Source: Psychroflexus longus (GTDB lineage Bacteria > Bacteroidota > Bacteroidia > Flavobacteriales > Flavobacteriaceae). Taken from it: a DNA stretch of 64,000 nucleotides. The DNA lies in NCBI RefSeq assembly GCF_020164595.1, contig NZ_JAIQZE010000015.1, positions 27,135-91,134 on the forward strand, given 5' to 3'. Every line of letters begins with the position of its first letter. Within the stretch, counting starts at the first letter, position 1. The translations under genes and the position numbers were made by a program. The notes beneath the pieces were generated by a model. It saw only the letters and a list, made by a program, of their open reading frames with translations. It was not told where the DNA came from and made no database searches. Shown piece by piece: positions 1-9,700 of the stretch.

Positions 1-2
1 GG

Positions 3-1349
3 ATGCCCTCTAAATCTCATATAAAAGCACCTAAAGTATCTTTTAAAGAGATAAATACTATTGCAATTCCTGCAATCATTGCTGGAATAGCGGAACCCCT
101 CATATCATTAAGCGATATTGCTATAATTGGTAATGTTGAGAACAATGCCGTTGAAGCTCTAGCTGCCGCAGGCATCGTTGGTTCCTTTTTATCGGCCATT
201 ATTTGGATACTGGCTCAAACCAAGACTGCTATTTCTGCTTTAGTTTCACAACACTTAGGTTCCAACAGACTTCACGCTGTTAAAACCCTAGTTCCACAAA
301 CCATATTACTGAACTTTCTACTGAGTTTACTTATTTATTTCATCACCGCATTTTTTGCTGAATTGATCTTCAGCGCCTATAATGCTGAAGGCTTGATTCT
401 TGACTATACCAAAAGTTACTACAGGATAAGAGCTTTAGGCTACCCCTTTACACTTGTCACTTTTGCCATCTTCGGAGTTTTCCGAGGTCTGCAAAATACA
501 TTATGGGCTATGAAATGTAGCCTCGTTGGTGGTGCTGTGAATATAGGTCTGGATTTTCTATTGGTTTATGGAGTTGAAGGATTTATACCTGCCATGCATC
601 TTGAAGGTGCGGCGATTGCAAGTGTAATTGCACAAGGGGTAATGCTAGCTATGGCTCTGTATTTTTTTATTAAAAAGACTCCCTTTCATCTAAAACTTAG
701 CTTGAATCTTAACCCAAATTTGAAGCCTCTTATCTCAATGGCCTCCAATTTATTTTTGAGAACGCTCGCACTCAATTTCGCCATTTACCTGGCAAACTCT
801 TATGCTACAGATTATGGTAAAAATTATATAGCTGCACAAAGTATTCTGATGAATATTTGGTTGTTTTTTTCATTCTTTATTGATGGTTATGCCAATGCGG
901 GCAATGCTATTGGGGGCAAACTTCTTGGAGCAAAAGCCTATAAAAAGCTTTGGAACTTGAGCAAAGACATCAGTAAATATGCAGTAATCATAGCACTAAT
1001 ATTAATGGGGATCTGTGCATTATTTTATGATGAAATAGGTCTTATCTTTAATAAAGATGAACAAGTCTTGCTCCTATTTTCTTCCGTTTTCTGGCTTGTA
1101 TTGTTGATGCAACCTATAAACTCCATTGCATTTATGTTTGATGGAATTTTCAAAGGTCTTGGAGAAGCAAAATACTTAAGAAATGTATTGCTCATTGCTA
1201 CTTTTCTTGGCTTCTGGCCCACTCTACTCATACTGGATTACGTAGGCTTAAAACTTTACGCAATCTGGATTGCCTTCTTTGTCTGGATGCTCATCAGAAG
1301 TATCGCACTTGTTGTCAAATTCAGAAGGAAATATCTAGCTGCTACTTAG
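3..1349 (+). CDS. MATE family efflux transporter (DinF-like)
   Basis: A 448-residue polytopic membrane protein of the multidrug and toxic compound extrusion family, expected to export organic compounds across the inner membrane in exchange for Na+ or H+. The N-terminal stretch (IPAIIAGIAEPLISLSDIAI, about residues 22-41) matches the family's first helix, followed by a long run of hydrophobic segments consistent with 12 membrane spans. The internal segment FRGLQNTLWAMK (about 160-171) is typical of the DinF branch. The ATG lies only two bases from the window edge, so an upstream start or ribosome site cannot be judged, but the length is normal for the family. The substrate cannot be inferred. 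The following VWA gene is 80 bp away and probably separate. Confidence 0.9.
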   Translation: MPSKSHIKAPKVSFKEINTIAIPAIIAGIAEPLISLSDIAIIGNVENNAVEALAAAGIVGSFLSAIIWILAQTKTAISALVSQHLGSNRLHAVKTLVPQTILLNFLLSLLIYFITAFFAELIFSAYNAEGLILDYTKSYYRIRALGYPFTLVTFAIFGVFRGLQNTLWAMKCSLVGGAVNIGLDFLLVYGVEGFIPAMHLEGAAIASVIAQGVMLAMALYFFIKKTPFHLKLSLNLNPNLKPLISMASNLFLRTLALNFAIYLANSYATDYGKNYIAAQSILMNIWLFFSFFIDGYANAGNAIGGKLLGAKAYKKLWNLSKDISKYAVIIALILMGICALFYDEIGLIFNKDEQVLLLFSSVFWLVLLMQPINSIAFMFDGIFKGLGEAKYLRNVLLIATFLGFWPTLLILDYVGLKLYAIWIAFFVWMLIRSIALVVKFRRKYLAAT

Positions 1350-1429
1350 AGAATTAAGGCTATTACTTTTAAAAACAGTTTAACACAAACTTATTCCTTA
1401 CCTCCTCTTATTTCTACTACTTTTAAAGT

Positions 1430-2539
1430 ATGGCAAATTATAGAAAAGGAATAGTCTTTAAAACTTATGAAGAGACCACAAGTTTATTCGATAAGCTTCT
1501 GGATATTTTCATGGAATTAATAACACATACTTCAGGAGATTTTGATGAAGCGATAGATTGGTTAAGAGAACTTGATAAAGCATACGAAATCACTAATGAA
1601 GATTACACGATCGACGATTTTATTGAGGATCTAAAAAGTAAAGGATATATCCGTGAAGAAATCAAACCAGATGGGAATTCTGGCGTGAAGATTACCAATA
1701 AAACAGAACAGGCGATTAGAAAACATGCCTTGGAGCAGATTTTTGGTAAACTCAAAAGAAGTGGATCAGGCAAACACAAAACTAAGCACACTGGACTTGG
1801 TGAAGATAAAACAGGGGATTTAAGAGATTTCCAGTTTGGTGATGGATTTGATCAAGTTTCCATGACCGAAAGTTTTAAAAATGCACAAATCAACCATGGA
1901 ATTGATGAGTTCATGATGTCAGAAAACGATTTGGTCGTTAATGATACTCATCACCAAACACAGATGAGCACTGTTCTTATGATCGACATCAGTCATAGTA
2001 TGATTTTATATGGAGAAGACAGAATTACTCCTGCAAAAAAAGTAGCTATGGCACTTGCAGAAATGATCACGACAAAATATGCCAAAGACACTTTAGACAT
2101 CATCGTATTTGGCAACGATTCCTGGCCTGTGAAAATTGGTGATCTGCCTTATTTGCAGGTTGGTCCATATCATACCAACACAGTTGCTGGTTTACAGCTA
2201 GCCATGAAGATTTTAGGTAGAAAAAGAAATGCCAACAAGCAGATCTTCATGATTACTGATGGAAAACCAAGTTGTTTAAAACTCTCTGATGGAAGTTATT
2301 ACAAAAACAGCGCGGGTCTCGATGAAACTATTACCAAGAAGTGTTACAACATGGCTGCTCAAGCCAGGAAATTAAACATTCCCATTACCACGTTCATGAT
2401 TGCGTCTGACCCTTACCTACAAAAATTTGTAAGGGAGTTCACAAAATCTAACCAAGGAAGAGCTTACTTCTCCGGACTAAAAGGTCTTGGCGAAATGATA
2501 TTTGAAGATTACGAAAACAACAAACGAAAAAAATTATAA
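1430..2539 (+). CDS. VWA domain protein, partner of MoxR-like ATPase
   Basis: A 369-residue cytoplasmic protein. The C-terminal half is a von Willebrand A domain with the metal-binding MIDAS motif DISHS at residues 186-190, followed by further A-domain segments around ITPAKKVAMALAEMI and FMITDGKP. The N-terminal 170 residues are mainly helical and charged and resemble the leading part of VWA proteins paired with MoxR/CbbQ ATPases. Such pairs act as metal-dependent chaperone or activation modules, with the VWA protein as adaptor for the AAA+ ring. The gene stops one base before the start of the ATPase gene, so translation is likely coupled. The client is unknown. No signal peptide or membrane span is visible. 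Confidence 0.85.
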   Translation: MANYRKGIVFKTYEETTSLFDKLLDIFMELITHTSGDFDEAIDWLRELDKAYEITNEDYTIDDFIEDLKSKGYIREEIKPDGNSGVKITNKTEQAIRKHALEQIFGKLKRSGSGKHKTKHTGLGEDKTGDLRDFQFGDGFDQVSMTESFKNAQINHGIDEFMMSENDLVVNDTHHQTQMSTVLMIDISHSMILYGEDRITPAKKVAMALAEMITTKYAKDTLDIIVFGNDSWPVKIGDLPYLQVGPYHTNTVAGLQLAMKILGRKRNANKQIFMITDGKPSCLKLSDGSYYKNSAGLDETITKKCYNMAAQARKLNIPITTFMIASDPYLQKFVREFTKSNQGRAYFSGLKGLGEMIFEDYENNKRKKL

Positions 2540-2540
2540 C

Positions 2541-4004
2541 ATGCAATTAACTGCTCTCAAGACACTTGGGGAATTAAAAGATAACAACTACACATCTAGA
2601 TCTATAAAAGATGAGTTAAGAAACAACCTGATTTTCAATTTAAAGAATGATAAAAATTCGTTTGAAGGTATTTATGGTTATGAACATACAGTCATACCAC
2701 AACTGGAGCAAGCGATTTTATCAAAACATAATATAAATCTTTTAGGTCTGAGAGGTCAGGCTAAAACAAGAATCGCTAGACAACTCCTTAATCTACTCGA
2801 TGAATATATACCAATTGTAAAAGGATCTGAAATTAATGATGATCCCTTTCACCCCATTTCTATATATGCTAAAGAACTTATAGAAGAGAAAGGAAATGAT
2901 ACTCCTATCAACTGGCTACACAGAAGCGAGCGTTTTGCTGAAAAATTAGCCACTCCAGATGTTACTGTAGCTGATTTGATCGGTGATATTGATCCAATAA
3001 AGGCTGCAAACTTAAAGCTTAGCTATGCCGACCAAAGAGTGATACATTATGGAATGATTCCCAGGGCTAACCGATGCATTTTTGTTATCAACGAGTTACC
3101 AGATTTACAAGCCAGAATTCAAGTTGCTCTGTTTAATATTCTACAGGAAGGTGATGTTCAGATTAGAGGATTTAACTTAAGACTGGCGTTAGATCTTCAG
3201 TTTGTATTTACAGCAAACCCTGAAGATTACACCAATCGTGGCAGCATTGTAACTCCTTTGAAAGACAGGATTGGCTCACAAATCTTAACCCATTATCCTA
3301 AAGATATTGAGATTGCAAAGCAAATCACTAAGCAAGAAGCTAAACTTTCTCAATTTAAAGAAGATAACATAATTGTCCCAGATTTAGCCAGGACTTTATT
3401 GGAGCAAATTTCAATTGAGGCTAGAAAAAGTCATTATGTAGATGCCAAAAGTGGAGTAAGTGCAAGACTTAGCATTACAGCCTTTGAAAATTTAATGAGT
3501 ACAGCAGAACGCAGAGCGCTCGTCAATGGTGATGAAAAAACATGCTTAAGATTAAGCGATTTCAATGGTATAGTTCCAGCTATAACTGGTAAAGTAGAAT
3601 TGGTTTATGAAGGCGAAGAAGAAGGAGCTGAATTTGTAGCACAACAACTCATTGAAGCAGCTATTCTGGAATTATATCCTAATTTTTTCCCTGAAATAAA
3701 GAAGCTAGAGAAGCAAGATGAAGTTCAGTCGTATGACGAGATTCTAAAATGGTTTCTGGACAACGACGACATTCAATTTTTTGAAGATGACTCTAATGCT
3801 GAGTATGAATCAGCACTTTCGAAAATTAAACCTTTAGCGAAAATGCTCGATAAGTACGTCTCAAATTATGAGCCTGACGAAAAATTCTTTTGGATGGAAT
3901 TCATTTTATGGGGATTGTCAGTTCATAAAAAGCTAGATAGAAATCAAGTCGATACACAACTTAATTTTGGAGATTCTCTTGGAAATTTCATCAAGGGACT
4001 TTGA
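2541..4004 (+). CDS. MoxR-like AAA+ ATPase (magnesium-chelatase-like)
   Basis: A 487-residue AAA+ ATPase. Walker A is GLRGQAKT at residues 69-76, and a Walker-B-like region with FVINELPDLQARIQ follows. ANPEDYTNRGSIVTPLKDRI matches the sensor-1/arginine-finger region of the MoxR and magnesium-chelatase subunit I families. A C-terminal extension of about 150 acidic residues is not part of the core ATPase. A longer frame opens at 2502 inside the preceding VWA gene, but the ATG at 2541, directly behind the VWA stop, is the natural start. With the VWA gene it forms a two-gene ATPase/adaptor module. Two tiny membrane proteins follow within 300 bp and may belong to the same system. No chelatase pathway genes are nearby, so a chaperone role is more likely than metal insertion. 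Confidence 0.85.
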   Translation: MQLTALKTLGELKDNNYTSRSIKDELRNNLIFNLKNDKNSFEGIYGYEHTVIPQLEQAILSKHNINLLGLRGQAKTRIARQLLNLLDEYIPIVKGSEINDDPFHPISIYAKELIEEKGNDTPINWLHRSERFAEKLATPDVTVADLIGDIDPIKAANLKLSYADQRVIHYGMIPRANRCIFVINELPDLQARIQVALFNILQEGDVQIRGFNLRLALDLQFVFTANPEDYTNRGSIVTPLKDRIGSQILTHYPKDIEIAKQITKQEAKLSQFKEDNIIVPDLARTLLEQISIEARKSHYVDAKSGVSARLSITAFENLMSTAERRALVNGDEKTCLRLSDFNGIVPAITGKVELVYEGEEEGAEFVAQQLIEAAILELYPNFFPEIKKLEKQDEVQSYDEILKWFLDNDDIQFFEDDSNAEYESALSKIKPLAKMLDKYVSNYEPDEKFFWMEFILWGLSVHKKLDRNQVDTQLNFGDSLGNFIKGL

Positions 4005-4026
4005 ATTTTAGATTAAAATTAAACCC

Positions 4027-4194
4027 ATGCAGACAACAGTAACTAAACCGGAAAGTAGCAATAGCGAATCTTACAGTCCATTTGAATTTACTGAGTTTCT
4101 ACAGGAAAACTGGTTCTATATTGCTTTATTAATAATTGCAATTGTATTGATCATAAAATATTCTAAGTCTTCAAAAAACAAGGAAAAAGATTAA
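4027..4194 (+). CDS. Single-span mini-membrane protein A (55 aa)
   Basis: A short gene 22 bp behind the MoxR-like ATPase. The 55-residue product has a Ser/Glu-rich N-terminus, the conserved core FTEFLQENWFYIALLI, one hydrophobic helix (about residues 30-46) and a Lys/Ser-rich tail, suggesting one membrane span with the basic tail in the cytoplasm. It is clearly homologous to the next mini-gene: SNSESY, then EF-EF, QENW and a Tyr-x-Ala start of the helix are shared. The conservation between two diverged copies argues that both are real. I do not recognise a named family. Position suggests it is co-transcribed with the ATPase/VWA pair and might anchor or report to it; that is inference only. 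Confidence 0.7.
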   Translation: MQTTVTKPESSNSESYSPFEFTEFLQENWFYIALLIIAIVLIIKYSKSSKNKEKD

Positions 4195-4286
4195 GGTAAT
4201 CTTTGATAGCTAGCTTAGGCTTAGATACATTTCCATTTTGTTATATTTAATGATTCTGAAAAGAGTAATAGTTAAAAATCATATTT

Positions 4287-4463
4287 ATGTATCAAAGTGA
4301 ATTACCTAAGCCTTCAGGTAGCAATAGTGAATCTTATAAACCTTCAGAATTCTCTGAGTTCTTTCAGGAAAACTGGATTTATCTGGCTATACTAGCGGTT
4401 ATCATCTATATTGTCGTGATGTATGCTAAAATTTTGAAAGATCGAAAACAAAATAAGGAGTGA
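4287..4463 (+). CDS. Single-span mini-membrane protein B (58 aa), paralogue of A
   Basis: A 58-residue product homologous to the mini-protein 92 bp upstream: shared SGSNSESYKPSEFSEFFQEN-type N-terminus, conserved Trp at the membrane entry, a hydrophobic helix of about 18 residues and a basic tail (KDRKQNKE). The stop is followed 27 bp later by a strong bidirectional terminator, so it closes this transcription unit. Divergence in the helix and tail, with retention of the Ser-Asn-Ser-Glu-Ser-Tyr and Gln-Glu-Asn-Trp blocks, points to selection on the extra-membrane motif. The function is unknown, and the gene is short enough to be missed by automated callers. Confidence 0.7.
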   Translation: MYQSELPKPSGSNSESYKPSEFSEFFQENWIYLAILAVIIYIVVMYAKILKDRKQNKE

Positions 4464-4490
4464 TGATTTATAAAAATCTTTAATTAAAAA

Positions 4491-4519
4491 AGTCTGTGTA
4501 GAAGTACACAGACTTTTTT
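4491..4519. terminator. Bidirectional intrinsic terminator
   Basis: A perfect 10-bp stem (AGTCTGTGTA with TACACAGACT), a GAAG loop and flanking A and T tracts on opposite sides. It sits between convergent genes, the mini-membrane protein unit on the plus strand and the amidohydrolase on the minus strand, and can serve both. Confidence 0.9.
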
Positions 4520-4564
4520 GTTATCGACCTTTATACTGAAGAATTGTTCAGAATAAGATCACAA

Positions 4565-5839
4565 TTATTGCTTTACAACATCCCCGTGTTTCATGACAAA
4601 AATTACATTTTCCAATGTTGAAATATCGTCCAATGGATTTTTATCAACTGCAATGATGTCGGCCTTTTTACCTTTATCAATAGATCCATAGTGCTTATCT
4701 ACCTTTAGTAACTTTGCGGATACAAGTGTAGCAGACTGTATAGCTTCCATAGCTGGCATACCTACCTCAACCATATACCCGAATTCTTTAGCATTCAATC
4801 CGTGTTTAAACACTCCTGCATCCGTTCCAAAAGCAATTTTAACTCCCTTTTTGTAGGCTTTCTCGAAGGTACCCTGAAGTTTTGGTCCAATCGCTATAGC
4901 TTTGGGCACGACAAGATCTGGATAGTAACCTTCAATTTTAGCCATTTCGGCAACGCTCTTACCTGCTGTAATTGTTGGGACGAGATAGGCGTCATATTGC
5001 TTCATTAATTCCATAGTTTCCTCAGACATCAAGGTACCGTGTTCTATAGTTTTAATACCGGCTTTAATAGCACGTTGCATCCCTTCATCTCCATGAGCAT
5101 GGGCGGCAGTCAGCATCCCATAGTCATTTGCTGTTTCTACAATGGCTTTGATCTCATCTTCAAAAAACTGTGGGTTAGATCCGCTCTTAGCGACACTTAA
5201 CACACCTCCAGTTGCAGTTATTTTAATGACGTCAGAACCGTTTTTATATCTCTGTCTTACAGCTTTCCTAGCCTCTGAAGTTCCGTTGACAACTCCTTTT
5301 GATGGACCAGGGCTTCCCATTAAAGTTGCTTTATAGCCATTGGTAGGGTCGGCATGACCTCCGGTAGTCGCTATGGACTTACCAGCAGAATAGATGGTTG
5401 GCCCTACCACAAATCCTTTATTTATTGCGTCCCTTAAACTTGTATTCACTCCAGTTCCACCAAGATCTCTTACCGAAGTAAAACCGGCCATCAAAGTAGT
5501 TTTAGCGTGAACCTGGGCTTCATAGGCAACATCTGCTTCGTTCAACTTGAACGGTTTTATGTAATTGTCTTTTGATGTTTCAGACTCAAGATGCACGTGC
5601 ATATCAAACAATCCAGGAAGTACCGTTGAAGAGCTTAAATCGATTAATTTTGAACCCTCTGGAACATTAGTAAAGCCGTTTTTGATCTCTTTTATGAGGT
5701 CATTTTCAACAATTATTGTTTTTTCTGACAACACTTTTCCTTTTTCCACATCAACTATGTTCCCGCAATAGATATAAGTTTGCTGAGCTGAGAGCAAAAA
5801 ACTGAAAAATAGAAGACTAAATGTGAATATTGATTTCAT
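4565..5839 (-). CDS. Secreted metal-dependent amidohydrolase (M38-like, Xaa-Pro dipeptidase family)
   Basis: A 424-residue amidohydrolase with a clear N-terminal signal peptide ending at SAQQ (about residue 20), so it is exported to the periplasm. Metal-site motifs of the superfamily are all present: HVH at residues 81-83, the likely carbamylated lysine in VIKITATGG (about 207), histidines in AAHAHGDE (about 246) and IEHGT, and the catalytic Asp in GTDAG (about 339). This combination matches the imidazolonepropionase-like/prolidase-like enzymes that hydrolyse cyclic amides or Xaa-Pro dipeptides. The substrate is not decided by sequence. It is a single gene between two terminators. Confidence 0.88.
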   Translation of the reverse strand: MKSIFTFSLLFFSFLLSAQQTYIYCGNIVDVEKGKVLSEKTIIVENDLIKEIKNGFTNVPEGSKLIDLSSSTVLPGLFDMHVHLESETSKDNYIKPFKLNEADVAYEAQVHAKTTLMAGFTSVRDLGGTGVNTSLRDAINKGFVVGPTIYSAGKSIATTGGHADPTNGYKATLMGSPGPSKGVVNGTSEARKAVRQRYKNGSDVIKITATGGVLSVAKSGSNPQFFEDEIKAIVETANDYGMLTAAHAHGDEGMQRAIKAGIKTIEHGTLMSEETMELMKQYDAYLVPTITAGKSVAEMAKIEGYYPDLVVPKAIAIGPKLQGTFEKAYKKGVKIAFGTDAGVFKHGLNAKEFGYMVEVGMPAMEAIQSATLVSAKLLKVDKHYGSIDKGKKADIIAVDKNPLDDISTLENVIFVMKHGDVVKQ

Positions 5840-5940
5840 ATGATTTTGTTTTCAATAAAAATAGGGAAATAATTCAGTCTAAAATTATTACGCTCAACAA
5901 GTTTGTGAGCTTTGTCTATTTTATACCATTTACACATAAA

Positions 5941-5966
5941 AAAAGACTACTAAAAAGTAGTCTTTT
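5941..5966 (-). terminator. Intrinsic terminator of the DUF2383-type gene
   Basis: A 10-bp stem AAAAGACTAC / GTAGTCTTTT with a 6-base loop, 31 bp downstream of the minus-strand stop at 5997. The stem ends supply the T tract in either direction. Confidence 0.8.
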
Positions 5967-5996
5967 AAAATTTATAAAATAAAACGCTATTAAAAA

Positions 5997-6434
5997 TTAT
6001 TTCATAGTTTTCACTTGATCGAGTGCCGATTGAACTTTTTTTCTGTGATTTTCTAGCACTGTCTTTGTAGAGATTGGGAGATCTGCTTCTTTTAGGATTT
6101 CATTGTAATCTTCCAAAGCTTTTTTCTCACCTCTAATAGCTTCTTCTAAAATCGCTTGATCGCTGTTACTCGCAAACGTGGATTTTAAATTCATCCATAC
6201 CCGGTGAGCGTCGCCTTTTACACTTGTACCCTTATCAGGTTTTGAGCCGAAAGATCTTATCTCTTCTTTTATTTCATGACCAAAATCGTATCTATCTGTC
6301 GCTCTATCTTTAAAGAATTCTTTAAGATGACTACTTTCTACATTGTCTTTGGCAGCAACATATCCAGCTTCCGCATCATAGTTCTTCTCTAATAAATCAT
6401 TAAGTAAATTTGATATCTTATCTGTATACTTCAT
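5997..6434 (-). CDS. PA2169-type four-helix-bundle protein (DUF2383)
   Basis: A 145-residue, wholly helical, soluble and highly charged protein. The pattern of long amphipathic helices with Glu/Asp/His residues spaced as in ferritin-like bundles (for example DFGHEIKEEIRSFGSKP and EEAIRGEKKALEDYNEIL) fits the PA2169/DUF2383 family. Members are commonly found in stress or stationary-phase settings. No catalytic function is established. It is a single gene with its own downstream terminator. The upstream region is extremely AT-rich with a TATATTTA element compatible with a Bacteroidetes promoter. Confidence 0.8.
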   Translation of the reverse strand: MKYTDKISNLLNDLLEKNYDAEAGYVAAKDNVESSHLKEFFKDRATDRYDFGHEIKEEIRSFGSKPDKGTSVKGDAHRVWMNLKSTFASNSDQAILEEAIRGEKKALEDYNEILKEADLPISTKTVLENHRKKVQSALDQVKTMK

Positions 6435-6573
6435 ATTAAAATAATATTTTTTATTTCCTATAATATAAATATATAATAGAAGATGTTTAAATATTATTTA
6501 GTGTTTAACACTCGGATTAACAGGTTTTTATAGTTGAAAGATTTGAAAAATTGTAAATGAATTTTGATTTTCA

Positions 6574-6789
6574 TTACTTTCTTAGAGTTCTAATTCCTAA
6601 ATAACCTCCGACGACAAGTCCTACTGCTATGAGGCCGTTTATTGGTGCTGCTGCTCCACTATCATCAACATCAGTACCTCCGGTGTCTTCAAAGCCTATA
6701 TCCCCGAATTGGGCATAATTAAGTTTGGGTGTTAATAAAAGTATTATGACTGACACTAAAGCTATAAAGCGTGAAAAATTGAATTTCAT
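6574..6789 (-). CDS. Small exported protein with PID-CTERM-like tail
   Basis: A 71-residue protein with a signal peptide (hydrophobic segment to about residue 26, ending NYAQ), an acidic Gly/Asp/Thr linker, then the C-terminal block APINGLIAVGLVVGGYLGIR and TLRK: a Pro-Ile-Asx turn, one hydrophobic helix and a basic end. That tripartite tail is the layout of the PID-CTERM putative sorting domain of Bacteroidetes. The start lies 4 bp after the stop of the giant T9SS protein, so the two are co-transcribed. The mature part after signal cleavage is only about 20 residues plus the tail. A second protein of the same type is at 24484-24693. Confidence 0.72.
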   Translation of the reverse strand: MKFNFSRFIALVSVIILLLTPKLNYAQFGDIGFEDTGGTDVDDSGAAAPINGLIAVGLVVGGYLGIRTLRK

Positions 6790-6793
6790 ATAT

Positions 6794-9700
6794 TTATTCT
6801 TTAACCAATTTGAGAGTTGTTTTCCCTTTATTTGTTTCTATTTTGATTAGATAAATTCCTGTATTAGAATTAAAGTCATTAATCTCTATTGTAGACTGAC
6901 CTTTAAAATCCCTTTTATAAACTTGCTGACCAAGTATATTATAAATTTCTACACCTGCTCCCTGGGCCAGGTCCTGACCGCTTATCTGAAAGCTGCCTTT
7001 AGTTGGGTTAGGATAAACATTTAAGCGTATTAATTCTTCATCTACAGTAGATAAGTTAATAGGATCAAGCACTAAACTAAACCGATTTGAAGCTAAAGAT
7101 TCTGGAACGGATTGATCAATCATAAAGTTATAGGTATCGTTAGCCTTTGTGATCTCAATCATCTCATTCAAGTACTTGTCTTCTATAAACAATTTAGTGT
7201 TTAAGTTGCTCGTCAAATCAAACTTCAACACATAAGATTCCTTTGTATATTGATTGATGAATAATTGCAACTTCTCCTCACCCACAGGAAAAGGTCGTCT
7301 TTCAATAGCTGAATACTGATTCCCTTCTACTCTCACTAAATTTTCGTCAAGGTTGCCAAGTTTTGGAGAGTCATCTTTAGCAGTTACACTATAAGAATCA
7401 TTAAAATTGATACGAAGCCCATCTGACGGTGTATTCCCTTCAGCAAAAGAATCGGCATCAAACAACATCACATTGATATATTCTTTTTCAGAGAATGATT
7501 TGGTGGTTGTCTGAGCTGGATTTACATTTTTATCAGTTTCCTGAAAATTAATTGATGCCCCTCCTTCAGCTACAGTTCTGACAAAAGCTGCCTGCATAGG
7601 CTGTATGTATTGATTTGCATCTGAAAATTTATCACCTGGATTAACTGTATTGGGGCTAAGAGCATTATCTCCAGTTGCTGGATCTATGGTCACATAAGCC
7701 CCTCTACCCGTTGAACCGCCTAAAGTGGGATCCCAGATATAATATTCTGTAGTTGAAAGGTTTGTAGAATTTGTTAATACAGAATACATATCAACTTGAG
7801 CCTGATAAGGATTACCTATAATACTTAGTTTATCTATATCTCCAGATAAATTTGATTCTAAATTACTTCCTATCAATAACTCACCAGTTGTTCTTAAACG
7901 AGTATCAGTAGGAGTTGATTCATTACTAATTACATCTATGTCTCTACCACCTCTTATCATCAAACGGTAAGGAACTCCTGCCACTAACGTTTGAGGTTCT
8001 GTTTCGGCTACAGAATTCCATTGCCTGTTTATATTGTCAAATTGAAACATCGAAGGGTTGCCTGAGGGCGTGTAGTCAAAACCATTATTATGGGAATTAT
8101 CGGTTTCACTTACCTTGCTACCAGTTATATGAGTCCCGTATCCAGGACTCGGGTCGGCTAAATAGTTGCTAGCACCTTCCTGCCAGTTTGCCCGAATGGA
8201 TGATGAAGTATTAACTGAAGAGGAAATCAATCTAAAAGCTCTTCTTGCCGGATAGCACTGCTCTACTACGACATCTCCACTAATGCTTCCGTTAACAACC
8301 TCAGCAACCTGAGCAGTTTTTGGAGGTGTTCCAAAATCACAAAGCAGCTTTAAATTTCCATTAGATTGAATAGTACCAGAACTCACTTCTACCAAGTCTG
8401 TAATATTGAGTTCACTATTTAGGTTTGGTCCACCTGTTCCTGAATTCTTAACGTGACTAACTGTATTATCAATAAAAGCACCGGAAGCTACAGACTGACT
8501 TCCTGCTCCGGTAAATTCTATAACTGCAGCACTTGCATCGATGATACCGTTTGTTTTGGTAAGGTGACCACCAACCTTTAAAGTTTGTGTGCCAAGTGGC
8601 ACATCACCTTCAGTTAGATTGAGGTCTCCTTTTACTTCAAATCCGTCAACAATAGTAAAGTCTGCATTTGCTACATTGAGTGTTAAGTTACCCTGGTGAA
8701 CATCATTCAGAAAAAGTCCAGATCCTATTGTAGTTGTAGTAGGACCTCCAGCCAGCTCAATTGTGCCGCTTCCTCCCAGACGTCCGTTGGTTCTATTTAA
8801 TAAGCTGCTTAAGATTAAATCTGCTCCGGAAGCCACTTTAAAACCACCATTAGTCAGATTCAAATCACTCACCTCCAGACTTGCAATAGTTGATGTTACC
8901 GCATCTGTATTGTCAACGGTTACAGTTCCTAAAGACAGACTTGATAGCAACCCTGACTCAATATTCTGAGTACTGCCTAAAAAATTGAGGACAACTGGTT
9001 CCAAATCCAGTCCTGTAGATTGATTGACCAGTAAATCACCGTAGATGTCTAGAGTAGCTGGCAAGACCGTAGTTCCAGTTGAGGATAAATCTAAAGTATG
9101 ATAACCACCAATTTCCGTTATAGTCTGGTCAGTTCCAGCATACCGAATCGTATTTGGCTGGGTAATCGCATCTACACTTGCTCCTGTATTAAGTGAGAAA
9201 CTATTAAGAATTTCTATTTCAGCATTAGATAAAACATCAAGGTTGGCGTTATCTGAAACGACTAAATTATAAAAAGCAGCCGTACCAGAAATCGTCGCTG
9301 TGGATGCAGTTGCATCATCCAGCAAATGCACTGTACTTTCACCTGGATTTATCGTGCCGTTTGCGGAAATCGTACTAAAATTGATTCCACCACCACCTTC
9401 GTTAGGTCCACCATAAAGATAAATATTTGGAGCTCCTGTTATGTTAAGCACACCTGTACTGGCAATTTCTATTGTCCGCATTCTTACTTCACCAGTGGTA
9501 ACTTCTGTGGATGATGGCTGAGAATATCCACTAGTGGAATTTATAGTTGGATTATAGGCTGCAACTGAAGGCTCAGGTATAGTTACATCTGCTGTTTCAT
9601 CCGGCACACGACTTCCGTTCCAATTGGACAAAACATTCCAGTTGGTGCCAGAAGGTGTATTATCAACTGCTCCTATCCATACATAATCTCCTTCGCTTTC

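Noticed and set aside
2502..2540. Upstream start of the MoxR-like ATPase
   Set aside because: It lies inside the VWA gene; the ATG immediately behind the VWA stop is the natural start.
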